A DNA stretch of 64,000 nt, from NCBI GenBank assembly GCA_013399855.1, contig VXAY01002367.1, forward strand, positions 248,001 through 312,000, written 5' to 3'. How positions within the stretch are numbered: position 1 is the first letter of the stretch; every line of letters begins with the position of its first letter. The notes beneath the pieces are model-generated. The model was given only the letters and a program-made list of their open reading frames with translations. It searched no databases and was not told the origin of the DNA. Shown here piece after piece: positions 26,258-38,255 of the stretch. Origin of the DNA: Oxyruncus cristatus (taxonomy: Eukaryota; Chordata; Aves; Passeriformes; Cotingidae). A program made the position numbers and the translations under genes.

Positions 26258-26690
26258 AAAGCAGATTATCCAGGGCCATGTCCAACTGGATTTTTAATGT
26301 CTCCAGGGATGGAGATTCCAAGACCTCTCCAGACAAATCTCTTCCATTGCTTGCAACCCTCACAGACAGAAAGATTTTTCTTCTGTATAAAACCATTTTT
26401 TTTAATATTAATTTATGTCAATTTGTACCCGTTGCCTCTTTTCCTGTCCCCGAGAACCACTGACAAGAGTCTGCTTTTGTCTTCTACTCATCAGTTATTT
26501 ATACATACTGATGAGATCCTTCCTGAACCTTCCTTTCTCCAGGCTGTACAGTTCCTGCTCTCTCAGCTTCTTCTTGTATGGCAGGTGCTCCAGTCCCTTA
26601 ATAATCTTCAAGACCCTTTACTAAACTTGCTTCCATGTGTCTATGCCTGCTTTGTACTGGGAAGTCCAGAACTGGACACTGTAACCCATG
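26258..26690 (-). repeat. CR1 LINE 3' region (antisense), terminal tail missing
   Basis: The order ATCCAGGGCCATGTCCAACT, GTCTCCAGGGATGGAGATTC, CGTTGCCTCTTTTCCTGTCC, CTCCAGGCTGTACAGTTCC, AGGTGCTCCAGTCCCTTAAT, GTACTGGGAAGTCCAGAACT is the reverse complement of CR1. The last 3' bases and the microsatellite tail are not seen at the left edge. The longest open frame of the window (26297-26875, 192 codons) runs antisense through this copy and is a chance product. Confidence 0.9.
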
Positions 26691-29600
26691 ACACAATAGC
26701 AAATGTATTCAAGGCGTGGAAAAAAAAAGTAGCAGCATCAGAAACAGGTCAGCTGAGCCTGAGTGAGGAACAGCCTGGGCTAGTGATCCTCTATATCCAC
26801 ATGGTCCTACGCAGAGCTGGCTCAGGTGTTTTTGTGCCTAGAGCAGAAGTTTTGTGGGAAGAGGATTTTTTTTAAAGCCCCCAAACCCCCCAAACTACAA
26901 AGAAAGGACCAAGGGTAAAGAAGAAGGAGTGCTCATGAGTATGGACTTGTCTTTTTTGCTTCAACCAGGAATGACTTCCACACATTTATATGTGAAATGA
27001 GGAAACGTCTCTTAAGATATTCCATGGGTGTATTTAGGGTCTCTCATGAGGGCTCTGAGAAAGTGCAATGGGACTTGAGCTGAGTCAAGAGTATTTGTGT
27101 CTGTACTGACATAATGCCGGGTTTGATCTGATGTATTTTATATCTCAGGAGGGCTTTTTTAATTCAGGCTTAGCTCTGTGTGAAGCAGGTTCATCTTGGC
27201 TAGCTCATAGGGTGACAGAATGAACTCATTATCTCCTGTAATGCACTGTGTAGACTCATGTGGGCCATTGCCAGAAAGGCTATGATCTGCTATTCAAGCT
27301 GTTGGCTTAGAAAAGGCAGGGAACAAGGATGGGGTAAAGCCTGAGTGAAGTGACTGAGCAAGTACGGCAATCAGACTTCATGATTTCAAATCTCAAGGTG
27401 GGTAGTAAAAGAAGAGGAAAGGTAAAATTTTCTTGGAGTTTGTAGAGAGGTCAAATGTGGTGTGAGAATAATCCACAACTGTGTGAAAGTTGGACAAGGC
27501 AGAGGCAGAGCTTTGAATGTAAGAGTAAGAATGTAGAGAAGGCAGTTGGATGGCAGCAGGAAGAGCTTTAGGAAGTGTGTCAATCAGGTTTTCAGAGACA
27601 AGTGGGCAAATAAATGGGAACAACATACACAATCACATAAAAGAATATAAAATACATGGTTTTTAAGAAGCAAGATGTCTAAATAGTTGGTTCATAGAGT
27701 AATGTCTGAGTCTTCTAAACTCAAATGTGTTGCAATTTAATTCATAAAGAAGCTGTAGTGAAGCATGGTGAAGTTGATATGTACTCTCTATATTCCTACT
27801 TCTTTATAATCAAAGGGAAAAGACATGAAATTGTTAAAGATTTTTACAGCTGCAATTTCTCCCTTTACAATATAATCATCACACAGCTGCTTTAGAGCAT
27901 ACTTCAGGTTGATCATATGAATTTAGTTCTGCTGATGGCTGCCTGCATGTTTTCATTTGAGAAAGCTTACATATGTCATTCTGTAATCGTTCCTATTTCC
28001 ATTTTAGGTCAGTGTGCTTATGATGGCAAACAGCTATAAATGGCACCACCACGTGCAGGCATAAAGAAACCAAGCAGAAGAATCTCTCATCACACTATAC
28101 CCACAAGTTTTCCCCTTGACAGCAGTGTTTCTCTTCTGCAAGATACAAACCCTATGTTTCCACATAAGTTGTTGTAACGTTCCTTAAAAAAAAGGACGTA
28201 CTGCATCACTGTCATTTGTGAGGATCTGTATCTTTCATAGTGGAAGTCAAATACCTGTTTTATGGTTCAAACGTGATGGGGATTTGAGATTGTGATGTAC
28301 TGTGGGTGCTCTTTAAACACATTTAGGTAAATATACCAGGTTACATGGTAACCAACAAACAACAGTAGCATAGGTGTAATTTTCTGGTCTCGGACAGACC
28401 TGACTATAAAATGTAGTTGAGTTTCTCACTCCATTAGAGTGAGAAATAGGTAGCTCAATTTTGTATCTATTCTTAGAGTGGAAACATACAAGTGCATATG
28501 TGTTCCATGAATTCCAGAGCTGTCATCAGCCTTCAGATACCAATCCATCAGCTGGTAGTGTTTTTGAAATTTTTATTTTCTTTGCGTCCAAAAAAACCTT
28601 AAGGGCTTTGGTTTCATTTAGGAGCTTGGTTTTGCTTTATGTTTTCCCTCAAATTGAGAAAAAATATTTCATAAAATGATCTGTGAATTATTTAAAAATA
28701 GGAGTCATTTATAAAAAAATTAACTAGCAGCAAGGCAGGCACCTTAAACTGTATATGGCTTATATGTCCTGCGCAGTATAGGTGAGGAAAAAAACATCAA
28801 AATGATTTGCACACATCATAGGTATACTACAAAATGTTTCCTGAAGGCATGTATTGCTACCTATTTAGAGTAATTGAAATTTTTGGCTTAGAAATACTTT
28901 GGTTTATGAAGATCTTGTACAAATTTGAATACATACTATTATGCTATTCTTGTCTTTTATGTTTTCTGTCATACTTATATTCTGCTTTTCTCTCTTCCTC
29001 TTTTCCTTCCTGTGCACCCATTTCTGAATTTCCCAGAGGAGAACGTCAGAGGAGTTCTGGCAATTAAAACACATGACATGTGTTGGCTCACTTTACTTAA
29101 ATCTTTTGTACAGTATGTTTTGACCATGGAAATCACCAGCTACAAACCATTTATCCCAGAGATCTGAGCAGTTTCGTGACAGTAGCTGCATGAACTGGGA
29201 ATGTTAGGTGATAGAATGTTCTGAGAAAGATACTTGAAAGGATGAAGTAATGGTGTAATGTAAGGAACAGCAGAGAAAATTACAAATCAAATTTGTTTTG
29301 AAATTGGATATCATTATAATTGGTTAGAATTGCATGTAATTCTTAACTGATACTGACTGTTTTTGGGTTTAATTATTATTATTTTAAAATAGTCCATCAC
29401 AAGTACCATCAATATTTGCCTGTGTGGGATGTGTGGTTTCTCTGATCTACACATTCTTATATCTTAGAGTTGTCAGTTTTTCTAGACACTTCATCTGTAT
29501 CACTTCTGCTTTGTTTTTGCTTTAAACAAAAGCAAAGTGTGTATTGCCTGAGCTGTATTGTATAATACTAGTCTGGCTGTTTTCAGAGTTGGGCTTTTTA

Positions 29601-32600
29601 ATTCTCTGTGCAACATATAGCTCCATAATATACTTCAAAAGCAAGAGTAGAACGTTGCATTAGTTTAAAGTGACTTTTATCACAAGATTAGAAGAGAGAA
29701 CCTTACTATTGAAATTCAAATCTCATCTGTCCTGTTGGGTTTCTGGACTTTTTTTGTCTGCATCTTTACTAAAGACGATATTGTCAAGGTAGCTGGAACT
29801 AGTTCAGAAACTGATCTGCCTTGACAGTTGTATCATCTGGAAGCTGTTATCTTTTTAAAGTGAAGGATGTATGTGTTTTTTCCAAGAAGTAAAGATTTTT
29901 ATTTGGAATCATAACTGTGCCCAAGTACTGCTTGGCACATCTTAAGTGGTGGATGATGCAAACATCATTTCAAGCAAGGCTGGTTTCTCAGAAAGCTAGT
30001 CTTTGAGCACAGCTGAAGACTCTAAATGGTGTTCTTTGACTTGCACTGGTTGCCTGTGGCCCCAGAGGGTTTCTAGGACAGCAGTGGTTTTGCTTTGCTT
30101 TGCCTGTCTTTCCTGCCAGGCTTTCCTGCTCTTAGCTAGGGCTGAGGAGCATTTGGTGCAAGCTGTCAGAATTGGAAAGTTGAATATATTTCATGCTCTA
30201 AAAATGTGTGAGAGTCACTGTTCATCCCAGCTGTCTGGAAATCACTTAGGTAAAATAGGAGTGTGCACTGCTTGCAGTAATTACATTGCACCATAGATGG
30301 GTGGGTGGGAGGAAAGGGGACATCAGTGTAATACAAATGTCCTAGCTGGACTTTTTCATGACAAATATGGAGCTGCACCATTTCCAGCAATGAGCTGCAG
30401 TCAAGTCTGAATTGATCTTGGTATAGCAGAACAGTCTGCTGCTGTTCTACTCCAAAACAAGGATTACAATCTGCGGCATACCTATTTTTACAATTCATAC
30501 ACCACCTATTTCAAAGTAGCATGCAGGATAATAATATGACATCTTGCTCCTTTATTCACAGAGGAGATGAATGACAGCTGATGGCCACTAAATGCCCCCT
30601 TCTGTATCTGTGTGCAGCACAGAGATGTGCCAGCTACTACCATTGCCGTGTGGAAGAGGTGGGACAGGAGTCTTCCGAAGTGTGTGATTCTGCACTGACT
30701 CTGAAAGAGTGGCCGCTCATTATACAGGGGAACCCCTGTGGAAAAAAATAACGTATTAGATAGTATCACAAGCAGGGAGGGATAGCCAGAGAGCTCAGAG
30801 GCATTCCCACGTATTTTACCAATAATTGCCTTGCTTTCATGTGCTAGGTTTTGTTTAAAGAAGCCTATGGCACAGACGATGATGTAAAACAAATTTACAG
30901 TTTAACTTAATATCAGCCTTAGGTGATTCCTGCTCCCCACCATTCCAATGAGACTTAAACATACTAAGCTAACATGACTAATAGCATCACCCTGTCCATA
31001 TTATGTCACACTCCACATATTGTTTGGAGCACTCATTTTGAAGCATTCATGAAATTAAAACAAATAGTGGAATTTGAAGTGACTTTATGCTCATTAGATG
31101 GCACTACAGCAGCTAAAAGGTGTGATAAGCTTTAAATAATTCTTGTCATATTTGACTCATCTAACCACTGCAAATGTATTTTTGAGGTCAGTGACCATCA
31201 TGGGTCTGAGCATCTTCTTCATTCTCCAGTTCTGTTTCATGTTTGTGATTCTACCTGTAGGCTGTTACACTGGATAGTTGCACGAGACCATCTAGGCAGC
31301 ATGCTAAATATGACTATTACCAAATTGTTCTTTCAATGCTAATAAAACGAAAAGGAGAAACAACTATGCATGGATGAAAGAATTAGAGCAAGTAGTACTT
31401 CTGAAAGTTTAATCTGTTGTAAGTTACGTTGGTGGTTAAAAGATATCATGAACTATTTAAAGAACAAAATAAATTATTTAATTTAACTTTACTTGAATGA
31501 TCCATCCTGCCAAAGGAAAAAAATTATCATAATATGTAAATCATTATTTTATATGGTATCTCACCAGTGGAAAGTAATGAAAGAGTCTGGGCCACATTTA
31601 TAATCTTTCGTAGAGTTTTGGCTGATCAGTTAGAATTAGTGTACCATAGAGATCAAGCAGTGCTTGATACTGATTTCAGTGGCAGCATACCCCAAACTAT
31701 CATTGTAGTGTTACTTCTACTGCTTTTTTTTTCTAAATAATTTGCCTTAAGTCAGTATAAGGTTCATTGTATCCATCCTTACTTCCATGTACTGTTTCTA
31801 CTTGCATTTTTCATTGTCACCTATGAAAGTAAAAGGTAACGCTGAGCTTCCTCCAAGGCTCAAATGTTGCTTGATTACTGTAGCTATTTTTCTGACATGT
31901 CCATGGAAAAAGTTGAACTCTGAGCAAAGCAGAGTGTGAGTAATTCTACCTTGCTGTCATATTTTGAAGAGGCGTACAGAAGGTCAAAGTGTTCCCACAG
32001 ATCAGAAGCTCTGAAAAGTTGCTGAAGGGCATTGGCTGCATAGACAGGATCGAGTAACTCATGAAGGAATAAAACAATTAAAGTAGTTTCATGGTCTGGA
32101 GGTTGTTTGACTGAACTTTATAACTAGTTAATCAGAATTTAAACTTATATGTATTTTTCAATTAAAAAAAGATACATTTTTGCATTATAAAAACTGTGAT
32201 TTATAGAGAACACTATTTCCTTAAGTATTTTTTCTGATAACCTTTCCAGTTAGTTCTTTCCATGATGTCAAATGGTTTGAAGCAGTCTCCCAAACTGGAG
32301 TATTATGCATATTTGAAGGTGACCGCATCAAAGAAAAATCAATATTTGCAAACATGTTAGTGCTTATTCATAGTATTTCAAGACGTTGCCCTGATATTAC
32401 ATGATTGATCAGACTAAAAGAAAGTATTTTCTTCATCCAAACTGCTGAATTTTGTTGTGATGGATGCAGCAGGGAAGGTCGTCCTTCAGTATTGACCTTT
32501 CTAAAGCTGAGCATGTCAGATTCTCATCACAGATGGCATTGCTTAGAGGTTCTTTGTCAGATCCCTTGTCACTGAGATTGTGTTTGAATTTTGGGTCAGT

Positions 32601-35600
32601 AAAAAATAGGCTGATAGAAACCTTGACATTATTTGGACATTATCTGAAAATGCATCTCTTAAATTCATCTATCATACTATTTACATATCAGAAAGTTGAT
32701 AAAAATTGTGGTAGCAAAATTAGGAGAAAGGAGATCTGCCTTTCCAAAACACTGGTCATATCTTACTTAAATTCTGAAAATATTAAAAAGGTAATATTTA
32801 TTAGTTCTTGGTCAAAATGATAGTCAGCAGTTCACACCAAGTCTAACTTGGTGCTGTTTTTAAGCATTTCACAAGATCAAACATCTGGTGAGGCCACTTT
32901 AATCCCAATTTTAATAATATCCCATTTAGATAATGAACTTCTGACTTTCATCTGCGTTAAACTAAGCCTTTCCTCATGTGTAAGCTTGCATGAATCTGTA
33001 ACACACAGGGGAGGACATCTGGGTCTGGATTTAATTCCGTGTTTCCACAACCAAGTGTTGAAAAAGTAACATAAACTTAAGACTTTGATTTTACAGTTCA
33101 TTTTATTAATTGAAACACAGTTATTAACAAGAGCTAGGGTGTTACAAGCAACATTAAAAACATTACTTTGATATGTTGAAGTAGGGTGAAACACAGACTT
33201 CTAAGTATGTACAGATTTTATTGTAAAGATGGAAGATATTGAAAGCCAAGCCATTGCTACTGGGATCAGTTACAGTAAAATGATAGTATTTAAGGTATGT
33301 TATGAGTCTACAGGCCTTATTTTTGATAAAGGACATGAAAAATGCCTGGTAAGAGCTGTGCTTTTGGAGCCTCCCTGTCTAAATTGAAAAATTCTACCGA
33401 GCTGTCAATTTGTGTCATTATTTTATGTAGTAAAAAACTACTGAATATATACCATAATAAAACAAAACATACTGCATTTCAGTTTCCTCTGAAATTAATT
33501 AAAGGCATTTTAAATAACAGAACAGGGGTAAAATCACCTGTGAAGGACAGTAAGAGGGTCAAGTGATAATCATTAAGGTATTTTGAAACTACAAGACAGT
33601 TAATGTAACAGTAACAGAAACAGAATGCAAACACACTGTGAAATCCATAACTCATTTCTATCTGGCTGCTAACACAGGTATTTTGGTTTAATCAGAGTAG
33701 TCTACAATTTCAGTTGGAAAAGTCCATGCTTTTCGGTTTTGTAACTTTATTAACATAGAAACCAGAAACTAGGTGTGGTGTCAGTAGGTCACTATATTTT
33801 TTATACATTAGATGCATGGTATGATTTATGAATATGGGCACTAGTATTGTTTTCATTCCTTGTTTTGATTCCTAATTTGATTTTTTTTAGCAGTTTGTAG
33901 TCACGATCAATGTAAAATTCAGGCACGTGCAACTATCTCTGAAGATATGCATTTTATATATTTTATTAATCTCCAGTTCGGTAATGAATAGAATACAGTA
34001 TGAAAGAATGGCTCTGTTTGGCTAATAAACTTTATGCTATAAGCATCCTGGCTAGATAGATGTGTATGATGAAGAAATCTTCACAATATGTAGACTGTAT
34101 GGTTCCACCTGACGTACTCAGATCTTCCTGAAGAGCCCTGGATTTAATTTTCCAGGCTTTTGACTTTAATGGATGCATTTCCAGATTGTAATTTGTTGCT
34201 TTCAACTGACACTGAATATGTGCTCAAGTCACTATTAGATTTCTCAGTCTGACTCTGAGAAGCTGCTGTGGACTTAAACAGCTTAAGCTCCCACTCAAGG
34301 ACTTCTGAGAATTTGTTCTAATTATCCATGTTATTCTTCCTTTTTGACATCTATGAGGCTTGCAAAACCCTGGATGCATTCAAAATTTTACATACAAGGA
34401 TGGAGAAGACAGTTAAAAGATCAGCCAGTTTGGAACACATGAGTGAATGCCTCCCTACACTGCCTGCTCTTCTATATAGGACCTGATCTTGTTTTTATTT
34501 TTTTTTTTTTCCTAACTTCTTTGACCCTATGCATTTTAAGCAGTTCATATTAAAATTCACTGTAGTATATGCTAATGTGTGCAATCACATATGAAGGGAG
34601 AATAGGGTGTTTATCAGCACAGGTTTATACAATACTTTCAGCTTCCCTTCAGAAATATGGAAAAGACACATTTGTTTGTGACTGCAACTCTCTTTAGGTT
34701 TTGTCAAGTTAAATAAGCTCTTTGAGTAGCATGGTCTTTGAAAAGTTCTTAGCTGGTGCTAAGGAGCCATCAAATTTTCCATTATGTTTTTTTTTTAAAT
34801 AAAGCATTTGCTCCTATTCTTGGTTCTTTGAGCCAGTCCCTTGCAAAAGACTAGAGGCAAGTTTGAAGCTCTCCACCCTCTGAAGAAGTGCTACTGTGTA
34901 GGAGGAATGCTACCTGAAGTAGTGGGAATGCCTCCACGTGGGAGAGCACAAGTAACAGTATGGATTTGTATCCCAGTGTTTAGAAAGGGAAAAAGGAGAA
35001 TGGGACCGAAGACTGCTTATTGCTCTTTATGTGAAGGAAATTTTCATGCATACCTGTGTGATATAAAGATCTTCCTGAACAGCAAAAATCTGAATTCAAA
35101 GCAACCTGAGGAATCTGGGATGATGCTTATGCTATGCAGTGAAAATGGGTTTGTCTCCAAAAATAAGAGTTGTGCTATAGTACTGCACTAAGAACAGTTA
35201 CCAAATCTACAGTATTCTATGATAAGGAGTTTAAAGGAATCCTGAGATACATAAGTTCAGATAAGAACTTCTTAAACATGAAAATATCTGATATAAGTAA
35301 AGATGGAAAGTATTCCCTGAAACTGTTGTTCACACTTCTGTAGATTCACTGAAAATGGAAAATATTTAATGGTATTTATTAAATATTGTGAAATTCTGGA
35401 TAAATTGAAGTTTTTGAGGGAAATTTCTGTATATGCTAGCATAAATTTTTGATGGGCTTTTTTCAATGGATGCATGCAAAAAAAGCTGGAAAAATAACTG
35501 AAATTCTTAGTGGTGTAACACTACAATAAGGAAAGATCCATTTTTAAGAACAGGTCTATTTGAAAGCTCTCTAACTTCTGAAAGTCTTACTTAGTATTTC

Positions 35601-37764
35601 ATTGGTAAGAGCAGAATTTTACTGGGAGAGAACCAAATGCAATTGAATTTTGTGAATTAAAGCCAAACAAACAGTAAAGCATTTTTACATGCATATTGTA
35701 ATTATTTATCTCATATAGAAATATTTATTTATTTCCATAGGTTTTACATATTCATAGAAATAATAGCTTGCTAATTGATACTATATATTTAGTAATAATA
35801 ATACAATATAAAGTTATTTATTTGCTTAAGAGTATGAACAATTCGCAGTTGTTTTAAGAAATTGATATATGATCCAAAGTATAATGCAGGGACACATCTG
35901 TAAAACTAGTGAGTAATACAAGAGTCACAGGTGCAGATTTTTAAAGCTCCAGTATTTAACCATTATAGGGGATTATTTTTTTAAACAAGTATTTATGTAG
36001 AAGACAAATTATGAATTAGCTAACAGTTAAATACAACTTACCCCCTCTCCTCCCTTCCCCTCCCCTTCCTCTCCTCTCCTGTCAGAGGCTTGAGAGGACA
36101 GTTCCTCTGGAGATTACCATTGTTTCCCTCTCTGATCTTCTATAAGAAGAAATCTTGTAAAGCTGCAAAATATTCAGACAAATTTTTTTAAGACGATGCA
36201 AGTTCTATGATAGATTTTAATGTATACATGCCCATGGTATAGTGAATGAACCTATCTGTAATAAACCTTTTCCAGTCTTTTGTGGAAATTAAATTTAAAG
36301 GTTGAGTATTTCAAAATTAGATTCTGTGCCTTTCTAGAAAACAGCAGCTACTCTAGAAGCCTTTCAGAGTGGCAGAATAGTCCCTGAGAGTGCCAGATCC
36401 TCATTACATGGAGGAGGCACTTTTAAGCATACTTTTCAGCAGAATTTTCAACACATACGAGAATCAAACCAGTGTTTCTGAGAAATTCAGATACTTTCCT
36501 GGTCTTACCAGTTTTCAATATTTTAAAACTAATAAGAGAAGAAGAACATAAAAAGTAGCATCAGTAGAAATCTTGTCAAGCATTTCTGTTATAATGCTGA
36601 ATTGTGCACTACTTGACACTATCTGAAATATTTCATGACCTTCACAAGATTGGGAACAGGCTTCCTTTATATTCTTCTCACACTAATTAGCTGTAAGGAT
36701 TTTACAATATTTGGTTCAAGTATTCCATTATGAAAAGTGACACCTACAGAACTTGGTGTGTCAGCTGCCCTATGTGCCCTACAGAAATAAACAAATTGCT
36801 CATTTGGAACCTGAAGCAAATGTAAATTAATATTTTTTTAATCATATGTCAGAAAATTGTCTTTGGTTAAATTTGAAGGAATGTGTATGTATATTCCACC
36901 TGTCTAGAGCTTATGTGCACAAACAAAGTGATTTATGTAAACAGCTGTTGAGCCAATACATCATCCCTGGCGTCAGTAGCAGAATTTTGATCCATTTCTC
37001 TCAGACTCCATTCCCTACAAAGCAGCTCAGTGCTCACTAAAACCACATGAATCTTTTCCAGATCCTTCCAACCCCACAGTGGTCTATGTTAGTCCCTCTG
37101 CAGACCTGCTTTTTTTCATTAAGGCTTCTGCAATGTCCCCTGGAGGCATCAACTGCCAGACCTCCCAAAGTCTGGTGATGCTATCGCTTAAATATACAGC
37201 TTTCACTTATAGAAAGCTTTACCTCTTTGCTGTCACAGCCGCATGGGTTTTGTTGGGCTGAGATAAAGTGAACAGTCACAGAAGACAAACTGGTGGTTTC
37301 TAGATCATGATATCCAAAAATGCAATTCTAATAGCTACTAACATGGTGATTGTACAAGTATCCCATCATATCTTCTCTTCATGAAGAACTATTATCTTTA
37401 TGAAGATTGTTAACTCTAGGAGGAAAAGTAAGGTGAAACCTTTTTTCTACAGAGGACTGTAAAAAAAGACTCCTTCCGAAGTAAAGGTCACAGAACTTCC
37501 CTGAAGTGTCTACTTTTAAATAACACACACCCTTTAGGAAAAAGACAATCCATCCTGGTTTTCAACTTGCCAGTGGAAAAAAAAAAAAAAAATCTTAAAA
37601 CTTTGAAACTTATTCCATTACCTGCTTACCCTCATGACACTTTTCCCCACAGATTTTTTTGAGAGGTGAGTTTATGATGAGATTTTGAATTTATTAGGAG
37701 AGAGAGAGAGTATTTGCTTAGTGCTCCAGTACAGTTCTCTGGATGTGTGGATTGGAGTGAGGGT
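26691..37764 (+). other. Intron 1 sequence, about 11 kb, no recognised gene
   Basis: No CR1 copy or exon is recognised. Landmarks are T-runs near 34497-34510, an AT-rich patch at 35690-35830, a pure polypyrimidine tract at 36041-36080, an A-run at about 37568-37583 and a short (AG)n at about 37700-37710. Open frames up to 128 codons (30506-30892, - strand) and 118 codons (32464-32820) show no domain or codon bias that I can recognise. Confidence 0.5.
36041..36080 (+). repeat. 40-base pure C/T tract
   Basis: Forty consecutive pyrimidines made of CCCTCC/CTTCC/CTCTCC blocks, with a local mirror centre at TTCCCCTCCCCTT. It is bounded by ACTTA on the left and GTCAGAGG on the right. Confidence 0.95.
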
Positions 37765-38255
37765 GGCAGGTGAAATTCAATGCTGATAGGGTAATGCCTA
37801 CTAGAGGGGATGATTTGAATTCACACACATTGCAGATTTCTAAATTAATTGTAGTCACTGAGGAAAGAGACTTGGGCAATGTTTTAGATAGCTCAGCAGA
37901 AACAGCTGTTCACTGTGCTACAGAAGGAAAATGCTAGGACATTAAAAAACAATTATAAAAATTCTGAAATATTTTAATATCATAAAGCTAATCCATTACT
38001 ATTTTCTTACATAGTGTTTGTTATGTTCTGACGACTTAATCTCAGAAAGTGATTCATCAAGAAAAGACAGAATTCTAGAAAAGGGTGAGGAGAAATTTGA
38101 GAATGGAAATGCCTTTTGTAAAAGTCTGTATTAATGTTGTTTCATTTCAGGAAACTAAATAGGATAGGCCTTAAGAATAAGAAAAGATAAACTGAGTTCT
38201 ACTATTTATATTTTCAAAAATCAATGTGGATTAGTTGAAGTGGACAGTAGACTTA
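37765..38255 (+). repeat. Ancient decayed CR1/L3-like LINE fragment
   Basis: GGCAGGTGAAATTCAATGCT opens a stretch collinear with the post-catalytic part of CR1/L3 ORF2. It continues with TCTAAATTAATTGTAGTCAC, GAGGAAAGAGACTTGGGCAA, GCTGTTCACTGTGCTACAG, ATTCTAGAAAAGGGTGAGGA and GGAAACTAAATAGGATAGGC. It is heavily diverged with all frames broken. The match is from memory of the family and the ends are approximate. Confidence 0.7.

Noticed and set aside
26297..26875. Longest open frame of the window, 192 codons, + strand
   Set aside because: It runs antisense through a CR1 copy and its peptide follows the reverse complement of CR1 landmarks, so it is a chance frame.
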